Notes under the pieces: model-generated
What the model was told of the DNA's origin: nothing
What the model saw: only the letters and a program-made list of their open reading frames with translations
Databases searched by the model: none
In this document: one piece after another, positions 40,873 through 49,927 of the stretch
How the letters are laid out: every line of letters starts with the position of its first letter
How positions within the stretch are numbered: the stretch's first letter is position 1
Program-made: the position numbers and the translations under genes
Assembly: GCA_002937505.1 (NCBI GenBank)
Contig: PTJY01000003.1
Span: 1 to 64,000 of the forward strand
Source of the DNA: Alphaproteobacteria bacterium MarineAlpha12_Bin1
GTDB lineage: Bacteria > Pseudomonadota > Alphaproteobacteria > UBA6615
Length of the DNA stretch: 64,000 nucleotides
Reading direction: 5' to 3'

Positions 40873-42267
40873 CTACTCAATAAATATAGTTCTGCCAAAG
40901 AGCTTATTCCTAATTTTTTCTAGGTGCTCAGAAGGATCATATATATCTACCCCTAGTCCCAAGTCATCGGCGGTCAACTTACCGGTGACTGACAAAATAG
41001 AAAAGCCACTTACAATCAACACTCTCTTGGCATTCTCTAGTTTTACTCTAGAGTCCAATAATTCCTGTTCAGCATCTAGAACGTCTAAAACTGTCCGGGA
41101 ACCAACTTTAGATTCCTGCTCAACACCTTCAAAAGCTACTTCTTGGGCCCTAACCGCGGCCTCAAATGAAGTAATTCTTGCCTGCGCAACCATAAAGTTT
41201 TCCCAGGCGTCACGTGCCTTGTTTTCGATAAAACGTCTGGAAACAGCTAACTCTGACAGCCTTCTGCTTGCCGTCTGTTTCGCTTCTCGAATAAATGAAT
41301 ATTCTGCGCCTGATTGAAAAATAGGAACAGAAAACCTTGCTCTCAAAGTCGATTTTGTATCTTGGTTCCCCGAACTTATTATGTCTTTTTCTCTAGCTAA
41401 AATCGCATCAACTGCTACGGTTGGCAGTAAATGTCCTTTAGCAACTTTTATGGCATCTCTGGCTGCACGCTCATTAAACTCTGCTGTCACAATTTGAGGA
41501 TTATTATTTAAAGCTAATGCCACGGTGTCAGAAACAGATCTCGGCAGGTTATCTGGTAATGTAGGCTGGTTAAGTGACAAAGGACTACTTCCCGTTAACT
41601 TATGTAATGCAGCTCTAGATTTCCGAACATTCGCAAACGCTGAAGCCTTATCAGCTATTGCTCTGGCCAACCGGCTTTCACCTTGTGCTACGTCTGTACG
41701 AGTCAACTCCCCCACCTCAAAACGATCTCGTACTGCTTGCAATTGCTGCTTTATAACAACTACATTCTTATTTTGTAGATCCAAAACTGCGTCATCACGA
41801 AGTACCGTTACAAAAGTATCCACCACTTCCAGGAATAGGCTTTGTTCAGTATCAATTAAACCACTACGTGCCGCGGCCACCTTACTCTCAGCTATATTAA
41901 GTTCAGCTTGAGTTCGAAAACCTCGAAAAAGATTCTGCGAAATGGCCAAGTCAATGCTCTGTGGGCGGTTACTGATGTCTGTAGAAGCACCAGAGCCGTA
42001 CTTACGGCTTATTTTTCTATGCCCATAATTTCCGCTAACTCTAATTTCTGGACGCCATTTGGCCATTGCTTGAGAAACCTTTTCGTCGATAGCTCGAACT
42101 TTTGATCTCTCTGCAATTAATTTAGGGTTACTATTGTATGCCTTCACTAGAGATTCATTAAGGGTTTCAGCTAAAACTCTATCAACCAAACCTCCTATAA
42201 GTGAGACTGAGGATATGAGACTAAAAATCAGAATAATTCTGCTTATTATCATTTTAAGGTTATCCAC
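40873..42267 (-). CDS. tolC: TolC family outer membrane protein
   Basis: Signal peptide, then LAETLNESLVKAYNSNPKLIAERSKVRAIDEKVSQAMAKWRPEI...IDLAISQNLFRGFRTQ (OEP repeats). Confidence 0.95.
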   Translation of the reverse strand: MDNLKMIISRIILIFSLISSVSLIGGLVDRVLAETLNESLVKAYNSNPKLIAERSKVRAIDEKVSQAMAKWRPEIRVSGNYGHRKISRKYGSGASTDISNRPQSIDLAISQNLFRGFRTQAELNIAESKVAAARSGLIDTEQSLFLEVVDTFVTVLRDDAVLDLQNKNVVVIKQQLQAVRDRFEVGELTRTDVAQGESRLARAIADKASAFANVRKSRAALHKLTGSSPLSLNQPTLPDNLPRSVSDTVALALNNNPQIVTAEFNERAARDAIKVAKGHLLPTVAVDAILAREKDIISSGNQDTKSTLRARFSVPIFQSGAEYSFIREAKQTASRRLSELAVSRRFIENKARDAWENFMVAQARITSFEAAVRAQEVAFEGVEQESKVGSRTVLDVLDAEQELLDSRVKLENAKRVLIVSGFSILSVTGKLTADDLGLGVDIYDPSEHLEKIRNKLFGRTIFIE

Positions 42268-42331
42268 TCATAAATTTACCAAATAGGTAGAACAATACAC
42301 TCTAATTACTCTAAATATACTTACTTGTTTC

Positions 42332-42994
42332 TCAAAATGTAAAAGTTTCTTCTTTTTCAAGGCCTGGAAGCATTTGTGTCCCTGCATCAAAAAGAGGTCG
42401 ACTAGACAGTATACCATCTCCACGAACAAATATGTATGCTCTGCCCAAAACACCCACATCACTATTGCCTATAACAGCTGCAAGCTTACCATCTAAAATA
42501 AGCTCATTTGCTATTTTAGGTGGAACCTCAGAAATTGCACCACTTATTAATATAGCATCATAAGGTGACTCAGCTGTATACCCCTCATCAAGTGGGGCCT
42601 CTACAACAGCAACATTATCGATTGCCAACTCATTAATAGCATCCGAAGCAAATGTTATCAAAGCAGGATCGCTCTCAATGGCTACCACCGAACCAACCAG
42701 CTTACCGAGGAGAGCAGCATCATAACCAGTAGCACAACCTACGTTTAGAACAGAGTTTTTAGAGCTGAGATCTAATTCCTGCAATAATCGGGCTAAAACT
42801 ATAGGTTCCATAAGAAACCTTCCAGGAGAGACTTCTATATCTTCATCTATGTAAGCCATTGCCTTTTTATTTTCTGGGACAAAACGTTCTCGTGGAATAA
42901 CCGACATAGCCTCCAATATAAATTGGTCAGTCACTCGGGTGGGTCTGAGCTGATTGTCTACCATATTGCGTCTTGCAGAACTGAATTCACTCAT
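42332..42994 (-). CDS. Protein-L-isoaspartate O-methyltransferase family protein
   Basis: RRNMVDNQLRPTRVTDQFILEAMSVIPRERFVPE...VLNVGCATGYDAALLGKLVG. Confidence 0.9.
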   Translation of the reverse strand: MSEFSSARRNMVDNQLRPTRVTDQFILEAMSVIPRERFVPENKKAMAYIDEDIEVSPGRFLMEPIVLARLLQELDLSSKNSVLNVGCATGYDAALLGKLVGSVVAIESDPALITFASDAINELAIDNVAVVEAPLDEGYTAESPYDAILISGAISEVPPKIANELILDGKLAAVIGNSDVGVLGRAYIFVRGDGILSSRPLFDAGTQMLPGLEKEETFTF

Positions 42995-43229
42995 ATTATT
43001 GAACCTTTTAATCGATCAACATAAAGTTTTACTATAAATAGATAAAATTATGAATTTATAGAGATAGGCCTAACTAATAACAATTGGTTATCTTTTATTT
43101 ATAATTAACGTATTGGACTATAAAGCATTAAGTAGTTTGACGCTTCTTACTAATGAAAAATAAATATAACCGATATAAACTTTTTAAATCCAATAAAATG
43201 CAAAAAATTTTATCGGCTAGGAAAATATT

Positions 43230-45026
43230 ATGAATAAATTGTCTAATGAAGACTCCAATTCAATTTCAAAGGGAGATTCCCAACACAGAATTGAAAAACG
43301 AGAAAATATGGTTATTGAGTGGAATGTACCGATAGAAATGGACGACGGAATAATATTGCGCGCAAACGTCTACAGGCCTGATTCTGACGGACTCTTTCCA
43401 GTCATTATGAGCCATGGACCCTATGGCAAAGATCTCGCTTGGCAGGAAGGGTACAGCACTTCATGGGAAATATTCTCAACTTCCCATCCTGAAGCAGTTT
43501 CTGGCTCTTCTAATATTCACCAGAGCTGGGAAACTGTCGATCCTGAAAAATGGGTTCCAGACGGCTATGTATGCATAAGAGTCGACAGTCGTGGCGCAGG
43601 TCGGTCCCCTGGTGTAATCGACTGCCGTAGTAGTAGGGAAACTGCTGATTTTTGCAGCTGTATAGAATGGGCTGGAGAACAAATATGGTCTAACGGAAAG
43701 GTCGGACTAACGGGGATTTCCTATTACGCCATTAATCAGTGGCAAGTTGCTGCATTAAAACCAAAATACTTAGCTGCTATGTGCGTATGGGAAGGTTCTG
43801 TAGACTACTATCGTGATGGAACTCACCATGGTGGTATTTTAAACACATTCCAAAGTAACTGGTATGACATGCAGATTAAGTCTGTGCAGCATGGATTAGG
43901 AGAGAATGGGCCTAAAAGTCGAGTGCATGGAGAATTAGTATGTGGGCCAGAAACTCTTAGTGAAAACGAATTAGAAAACAACAGAGTTGACCTAGGAGAT
44001 CGCCTGCAGACTCAAGAACTTATCAATGAATGGTATAATGAAAGAACGGCAGACTTATCCAAAGTAGAAACACCTCTTCTTTCTGCTGCAAGTTGGGGTG
44101 GGCAAGGGTTACACCCTAGAGGAAACTATATGGGCTTTTTGAATTCAAAATCAAAACACAAATGGCTGGAATGCCATGGTCTGGAGCATTGGACAGAATT
44201 CTATACTCCCTATGGCGTTGAGTTACAAAAAAAGTTTTTTGGACATTTTCTTAAAGGAGACGACACTGGATGGGTCAACCAGCCAACTGTACAGCTGAAA
44301 GTTAGACATTTAGATGAAAAATTTATAGTCCGTGGAGAAGATGAATGGCCAATAGCACGAACAGAATGGACTAAAGTTTATCTTGACCCTAATACGCTTT
44401 GCTTATCACATTCACCTTTAATTAAAAACTCATCTATAACATATAATGGTCTAAGTGATGGGATTACTTTCCTTCTTCCCCCTTGGAAGAAGGAAACTGA
44501 AATAACTGGCCCCTTGGCTGCAAAACTATTTGTGTCCTCTTCAACAATAGATGCTGATATATTTCTAGTTGTCCGATTGTTTTCACCCGACATGAAAGAA
44601 ATCGTTTTTCAAGGAACTTTAGATCCACATACACCTATAGCCAACGGTTGGTTGAGGGCATCTCATAGAAAACTTGATCCAGAAAAGTCGACTTTCTGGC
44701 AGCCTTATCACACACATGATGAAAAACAACCGTTAGCAGGTGGAAATATCTACGAGTTAGATATTGAAATATGGCCTACATGCATCGTAGTCCCTAGCGG
44801 TTATAGAATTGCGTTAAGTGTTAGAGGAAAAGACTACGTATATCCTTGCAGTACAAACCACCGACTATCCAATATGCGAAACAACTTTACTGGAGTTGGT
44901 CCTTTTCTACATGACGACCCAACTGACCGGCCCGAAGAGATTTTTAATGGAAAGGTGACCCTTCATTGTGGTCCTGATTTTCCTTCATCATTACTATTGC
45001 CCATAATACCCCAAAAAAATAGTTAA
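43230..45026 (+). CDS. CocE/NonD family hydrolase
   Basis: IILRANVYRPDSDGLFPVIMSHGPYGKD, VCIRVDSRGAGRSPG and GLTGISYYAINQWQVAAL (GxSYxAxxQ), plus a C-terminal jelly-roll domain. Confidence 0.92.
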   Translation: MNKLSNEDSNSISKGDSQHRIEKRENMVIEWNVPIEMDDGIILRANVYRPDSDGLFPVIMSHGPYGKDLAWQEGYSTSWEIFSTSHPEAVSGSSNIHQSWETVDPEKWVPDGYVCIRVDSRGAGRSPGVIDCRSSRETADFCSCIEWAGEQIWSNGKVGLTGISYYAINQWQVAALKPKYLAAMCVWEGSVDYYRDGTHHGGILNTFQSNWYDMQIKSVQHGLGENGPKSRVHGELVCGPETLSENELENNRVDLGDRLQTQELINEWYNERTADLSKVETPLLSAASWGGQGLHPRGNYMGFLNSKSKHKWLECHGLEHWTEFYTPYGVELQKKFFGHFLKGDDTGWVNQPTVQLKVRHLDEKFIVRGEDEWPIARTEWTKVYLDPNTLCLSHSPLIKNSSITYNGLSDGITFLLPPWKKETEITGPLAAKLFVSSSTIDADIFLVVRLFSPDMKEIVFQGTLDPHTPIANGWLRASHRKLDPEKSTFWQPYHTHDEKQPLAGGNIYELDIEIWPTCIVVPSGYRIALSVRGKDYVYPCSTNHRLSNMRNNFTGVGPFLHDDPTDRPEEIFNGKVTLHCGPDFPSSLLLPIIPQKNS

Positions 45027-45058
45027 CATAGTTTAATAGACATAAAAAGGATTCTGCT

Positions 45059-46207
45059 ATTTTTCCTTACTCGTTACGCTATTCCACGTTTTATGGTGCT
45101 TTCTTTCTGACTGCGGGAATTTTGATGCCCTTTTGGCCTCTGTGGTTGGAGAATAGGGGCCTAGATTCTCTGCAAATAGGATTATTATTAGCATTAGGTC
45201 CATGGGTGCGCACTATAACCAACCCAGTCATAGCTAACATCTCAGATCGTAGTGGTAAATCTAAAAAAGTACTTATGATTCTATCAATTCTAAGTATCTG
45301 CGCGTTTTTATGTTTCTTTTTAGCACAAACTTTCTGGACAATTTTATTTATCAGTATTTTCGCGGCTATTACTTTTCCTGTAATGCTTCCGATAGCCGAA
45401 AGCCGAGTTATGACTTCTGTTCTAAATCAGCATCTTGACTATGGAAGAATACGACTTTGGGGTTCAATCACCTTCATATTAGGAACCATATTAACAGGGC
45501 AATTACTCGATTACTTCAATCCAAATTTAATTTTAATATTAGTTATGGCAGCTCTATTAATAACATTTTCATCAATTACAATTCTCCCAACAGAAAAAAA
45601 AGAAAAGTCAAAGTACGATTACAAGGATATTCCAAAATTATTGGTACAACCAAATTTTATGTTATTTGTGATATCTGCAAGTCTTCTACAAGCAAGTCAT
45701 GCAGTTTATAATGGTTTTTCAGCAATTCACTGGCTTTCATCGGGAATAAATGAATCAGTGATTGGTTTGCTTTGGGCCGAAGGTGTTTTGGCAGAGATTA
45801 TTCTTTTTTCATTAAGCGGTTTTTTTATAGCTCGTATTGGCCCACTAGGACTAATCTGCTTAGCAGGATGTGTTGGCGTAATTAGGTGGGTAATGTTAGG
45901 CCTTACTACAGACGTAAACTATTTACTTTTGGCGCAAGTGTTCCATGCCATAACATTTGGGGCAGTACATCTGGGATCAATGCACTTTATAGCAAGAAAC
46001 TCTCCCCCTTCACTATCAGCAACAGCACAAGGGGTTTACGCTTCCTGCAGTGGACTGATGATGGGGCTAACAATGATTTTAGCAGGTAGCCTTTTCGAAA
46101 ACATTGGTGGAAAGTCGTTTTACGCAATGTCTGCAATTAGTGCTTTGGGAGCAGTACTCTCAATATTTTTAATACTAAAGAATAAAAAACTTACTTCAAC
46201 ACTTTGA
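45059..46207 (+). CDS. MFS transporter, phenylpropionate permease (PPP/HcaT-like) family; track starts at 45122 but homology extends upstream
   Basis: Upstream in-frame codons read IFPYSLRYSTFYGAFFLTAGILMPFWPLWLENRGLDSLQIGLLLALGPWVR, the family N-terminus. The only plausible start is ATT at 45059, 8 nt after AAAAAGG. Confidence 0.75.
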   Translation: MFPYSLRYSTFYGAFFLTAGILMPFWPLWLENRGLDSLQIGLLLALGPWVRTITNPVIANISDRSGKSKKVLMILSILSICAFLCFFLAQTFWTILFISIFAAITFPVMLPIAESRVMTSVLNQHLDYGRIRLWGSITFILGTILTGQLLDYFNPNLILILVMAALLITFSSITILPTEKKEKSKYDYKDIPKLLVQPNFMLFVISASLLQASHAVYNGFSAIHWLSSGINESVIGLLWAEGVLAEIILFSLSGFFIARIGPLGLICLAGCVGVIRWVMLGLTTDVNYLLLAQVFHAITFGAVHLGSMHFIARNSPPSLSATAQGVYASCSGLMMGLTMILAGSLFENIGGKSFYAMSAISALGAVLSIFLILKNKKLTSTL

Positions 46208-46236
46208 TTGCAATTGACTTATGCTGGAATCTACTT

Positions 46237-46929
46237 CTATTCATCCAGCCAAGCTACTGCCCGGATTGGCGCACCAGTACCGCCTCGTATTTTAATCGGA
46301 AAACCAATAAATTTGAAACGCCCTTTGCCGACTAGTTTCTCTAAATTCACTAGTCCCTCAACATGAGTAAACCCTAGGTCACGGCAAACATGATGAACTT
46401 CAAAGTTATGTCTACCAGGTCTCCCTGGACTAACAGCCTCTACTCCGAACATGTTAATTTCTTTTTCACCAAGCCAAGTCGCAGATTCCTTAGTTAGGCC
46501 GGGAAAATCAGTTAAGTAACCGGGAGTTCCATAGCAACGATTATAAAAGTTCATATGCAATAAAACCATATCTTTCGGAAGTATCTCTACCTGCGCTGCT
46601 TCGACTGCCTCTTCCAAATCTTCTATAGAAATGTCTGATTTTAGAGGCTTAAATGACAAATCTAAACATACAGCTTCCGTAAAATAATTCTCCAGAGGAG
46701 TCTCATCTATCGATAATGCGTCAGGGCTGGCATCAAAATGACAAGGAGCGTCAACATGTGTACCAGCATGATCTCCGAGAGACAAATTTAGTGTTGCAGA
46801 GCTAAATTTATACCCATCTGCCTCTCTAACTTCATCATGATTACTAAACTCTGTAACTATTATAGAGGGGTGATTAACCAGTCTTGGCATTTTATGATAT
46901 ATATCACGGCTAAGATCTATCAATTGCAT
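46237..46929 (-). CDS. Cyclase family protein (KynB-like)
   Basis: GDHAGTHVDAPCHFDASPDALSID (HxGTHxDxPxH motif) and DMVLLHMNFYNR. Confidence 0.9.
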   Translation of the reverse strand: MQLIDLSRDIYHKMPRLVNHPSIIVTEFSNHDEVREADGYKFSSATLNLSLGDHAGTHVDAPCHFDASPDALSIDETPLENYFTEAVCLDLSFKPLKSDISIEDLEEAVEAAQVEILPKDMVLLHMNFYNRCYGTPGYLTDFPGLTKESATWLGEKEINMFGVEAVSPGRPGRHNFEVHHVCRDLGFTHVEGLVNLEKLVGKGRFKFIGFPIKIRGGTGAPIRAVAWLDE

Positions 46930-47177
46930 AGATTCCTCCCAAACTAGTAATTAAGTTAACTCAAAAAGATAAAAACATTAATACTATGGTTATACAACAA
47001 TCACTTCATCAGCCATAATTTAAATAACAAATTTATTGTATTATTTTTACAATATTTTAGCCACAAATAGTCAGACACTGACAAATAATATTAAATTACA
47101 AAACAATATGCCATTTACCGCATCAAACCAATCAAATATAAAACCCTCTTACTTTGTAACTAACTATTAACAAATGT

Positions 47178-47251
47178 GGCCCGGTGGCAGAGTGGTGATG
47201 TAGAGGACTGCAAATCCTTGTACGCCGGTTCGATTCCGGCCCGGGCCTCCA
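47178..47251 (+). tRNA. tRNA-Cys (GCA), CCA encoded
   Basis: GGCCCGGTGGCAGAGTGG...AGGACTGCAAATCCT...GCCGGTTCGATTCCGGCCCGGGCCTCCA. Confidence 0.97.
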
Positions 47252-47302
47252 TTTAATGTATTGCGTGTAAGGTTATCTTTGTTATAAGTCTGTATATTGT
47301 AT

Positions 47303-47378
47303 TCCGGCGTAGCTCAGTTGGTAGAGCAAGCGACTGTTAATCGCTGGGTCGCAGGTTCGAGTCCTGCCGCCGGAGCCA
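47303..47378 (+). tRNA. tRNA-Asn (GUU), CCA encoded
   Basis: TCCGGCGTAGCTCAGTTGGTAGAGCAAGCGACTGTTAATCGCTGGGTCGCAGGTTCGAGTCCTGCCGCCGGAGCCA. Confidence 0.98.
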
Positions 47379-47382
47379 TTCC

Positions 47383-47423
47383 AAAGAAAGCCGAGGAATT
47401 GAATTCCTTGGCTTTCTTTTGTT
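47383..47423 (+). terminator. Rho-independent terminator downstream of tRNA-Asn
   Basis: AAAGAAAGCCGAGGAATTGAATTCCTTGGCTTTCTTTT is a long stem with one G-U wobble, ending in a T-rich tract. Confidence 0.88.
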
Positions 47424-47671
47424 CTACATCAATAAAGAAAACCAGAATACAAAAAAAGTGTATCAAAATAATAAATTAGGAAGGTACAAAGAAATAACCG
47501 CAGATAAAATTAAACCAGAAAAAAATCTACATGCCAATTTCATCTTTCTCTCCCCTCCAAATATATATAAAGTTTTTAACACTTATAGTTTATATTCATA
47601 CCTATATGAACAAATTACAAGCTCTTAAGGCCAGATAGAGTAATGAATTGTATAATCTATCACTGAGATCT

Positions 47672-48307
47672 TCATATAAGAGGTGAAAAACTTGCCGGCC
47701 ACATTAACGTGGAATGCATCTCCTCAAGTAGATCAGAACTCCAGCCACTAAATTCTTGCCATGCAGACTCACCAGCAACCCCATCTCTCGCCTTCTTCCG
47801 TTGGGTAGTGTCTGTGTATGCCCACAAGTGGCAGACTTCATTTGGATCCGGAGATTCTGTAATCCAAGCACAAACGTTAGTCGAATATTTTTCTCTGGTC
47901 GGCATAACACCAATAAATTTATCCATCCACTTCCCTGCTGCCCCAGGTTTTAAACGATAGTTTCTAAATTCATAAAAATTTCCAGTAGTATCTGGGTAAC
48001 TAAAATCCCTTTGTGGATTCATAAACCTTAACTCTTGTTTAAGGATAAATGGCCTTATTTGAGGAAGATAATCCTTAACCCAACCATCAAGGCCAGCTAA
48101 CTGATTACGAAGTTGATTTCGTTCAGCCATATCGTTGTAGCTCCACAAATGTATCACTTGATTGAGTGGACCTATATCCGTATACCAATAACCCTCTAAT
48201 TTACCGTAATCGTCCCCGCGAACGGGGCGACCAACCTCTTCATTAGCCTTAAGTATTGTCTGTAGTGAACCTGGTTTTATTGTGTAAGTTCTTAACTCAT
48301 GAAGCAT
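47672..48307 (-). CDS. NIPSNAP family protein, two tandem domains
   Basis: HELRTYTIKPGSLQTIL...VIHLWSYNDMAERNQLR and EFRNYRLKPGAAGKWMD...VCHLWAYTDTTQRKKAR. Confidence 0.88.
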   Translation of the reverse strand: MLHELRTYTIKPGSLQTILKANEEVGRPVRGDDYGKLEGYWYTDIGPLNQVIHLWSYNDMAERNQLRNQLAGLDGWVKDYLPQIRPFILKQELRFMNPQRDFSYPDTTGNFYEFRNYRLKPGAAGKWMDKFIGVMPTREKYSTNVCAWITESPDPNEVCHLWAYTDTTQRKKARDGVAGESAWQEFSGWSSDLLEEMHSTLMWPASFSPLI

Positions 48308-48556
48308 GCTTCATCCCCTAAATGTTTTAGCCTAGTAATAATTAGAATTATATCTTTAAAAGAACCTTGTAACTTTATATTTAAAAGCCCATCATAAGTC
48401 TATTTTATAGAATCTATGTTATTTATGATATTGAACTCGTTGACTTACGGCGATGTGTTTTCTACATTCTTGCGCCTTAAATAAGGGAGTTTCCCTATCT
48501 AGTATAAATAGTTTATCAACCCGGCATTTGGTTTATTGCCGGTGGAGGAGTCACCA

Positions 48557-49783
48557 ATGACAGATACACCATGGAAAACAGAAGATTGGTTCACCAGTCC
48601 CTGGAACTTTGCACCAGAAGTAACCAAAGATTGGAAGTTCCCAGAAAAAATACAGATACATGACGTAACCCTACGCGATGGGGAACAACAGGCTGGTCTT
48701 GCTTTCAATTTTGATGATAAAATTCGTATAGCTGAGGCCCTAGCAGAGGCAGGTGTGCATCGAATTGAGGCAGGTATGCCGGTTGTTTCAAAAGACGATG
48801 CTAAAGTTGTTCAAGAATTAGCTAAGAGAGATTTTGGCCCAAAAGTTTATGCATTTGCTAGGTGCATGGTTGAAGATGTAAAGCGCGCTGTCGATTCTGG
48901 AGTAAAAGGCGTGATTATGGAAGTGCCTGCAAGCCCACACCTTATAGAGCTAGGTTATAGATGGGATTTAGATCGAGCTATAGATCTATCAATTGAATCA
49001 ACCATCTACGCACACGAACAAGGGCTAGAAGTAGTCTTTTTTCCAATAGATTTTACTAGATCGGACCTTGAATGGGTTATTGATTTAATTGATCGTGTAG
49101 GCACCGAAGGTCATATGGATGGGCTTGCCTTAGTGGACACAATGGGAGCGACCTCAATTCATGCCATGCAATATTTTGTTCGCTCAATGAAACAAAGGTT
49201 TCCTAATATACCCCTTGAGGCTCATTTTCATATGGACTATGGGATGGGAGTAGCTAACACTATCATGGCCCTTTCTGAAGGAGTTGAGGTAGTTCAATCA
49301 ACAGTCATGGGAGTTGGCGAGAGAGCTGGTAATGTGCCCATGGAAGAGACAGTTATGGCGCTGAAAACACTTTACAATATTGACATAGGAATAAAACTTG
49401 AAAACTTAAAAAGTTTAGCTGACCTTGTAAAAGACGTATCTGGAGTTACAGTTCCTAATAATAGGCCTGTTGTGGGTGATGATCTATTCAAAGTAGAGTC
49501 TGGAATAATTGCCACTTGGCTTCTTAACTGCGGTGAGGAACATCAGACTGAAGTCATGCCTTTCCGGCCAAGAATGGTAGGTCAAGAAGAGCCTGAGACA
49601 GTAATGGGTAAAGGCTCAGGGATAGATACTGTTAAAGAATGGTTAGCGAGAATACAAATTGTGGTTGATGATGAAAAATCAATGGAAGTATTAATGGCAG
49701 TAAAAGATTGGGGGCTTGTGCATAAACGTCTTATGACTTCAGATGAATTCCAAAGCCTAGCAAAAGACGTACTTGGTATGTAA
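48557..49783 (+). CDS. DRE-TIM metallolyase (LeuA/homocitrate synthase/HMG-CoA lyase-like), substrate unknown
   Basis: IHDVTLRDGEQQAGLAF, GVHRIEAGMPVVS and LEAHFHMDYGMGVANTIMALSEGVEVVQSTVMGVGERAGN. ATG at 48557 is preceded by GGAGGAG; the track start at 48536 is probably early. Confidence 0.85.
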   Translation: MTDTPWKTEDWFTSPWNFAPEVTKDWKFPEKIQIHDVTLRDGEQQAGLAFNFDDKIRIAEALAEAGVHRIEAGMPVVSKDDAKVVQELAKRDFGPKVYAFARCMVEDVKRAVDSGVKGVIMEVPASPHLIELGYRWDLDRAIDLSIESTIYAHEQGLEVVFFPIDFTRSDLEWVIDLIDRVGTEGHMDGLALVDTMGATSIHAMQYFVRSMKQRFPNIPLEAHFHMDYGMGVANTIMALSEGVEVVQSTVMGVGERAGNVPMEETVMALKTLYNIDIGIKLENLKSLADLVKDVSGVTVPNNRPVVGDDLFKVESGIIATWLLNCGEEHQTEVMPFRPRMVGQEEPETVMGKGSGIDTVKEWLARIQIVVDDEKSMEVLMAVKDWGLVHKRLMTSDEFQSLAKDVLGM

Positions 49784-49801
49784 CAAGACTTTTTGATTTG
49801 C

Positions 49802-49845
49802 AAAAAAGCCTAGTGCGATTTTAAATTATTGCGCTAGGCTTTTTT
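49802..49845. terminator. Rho-independent (potentially bidirectional) terminator
   Basis: AAAAAAGCCTAGTGC...GCGCTAGGCTTTTTT, a 15-bp stem with one G-U wobble. Confidence 0.92.
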
Positions 49846-49927
49846 ATTTATAACAGTCAACTTTTCATTCTTTTTCCATAGACTAATATTAATTTAGACT
49901 CCTAAACTTATATCCGATTATCGCAAA

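Noticed and set aside
42332-42994. Second pcm gene as an unusual duplication
   Set aside because: A pcm-like gene next to tolC, popZ-like and valS is, as I recall, a common alphaproteobacterial arrangement, so two copies are expected.
47297-47479. 60-aa ORF MYSGVAQLVEQATVNRWVAGSSPAAGA...
   Set aside because: It is a translation through tRNA-Asn, a common spurious annotation.
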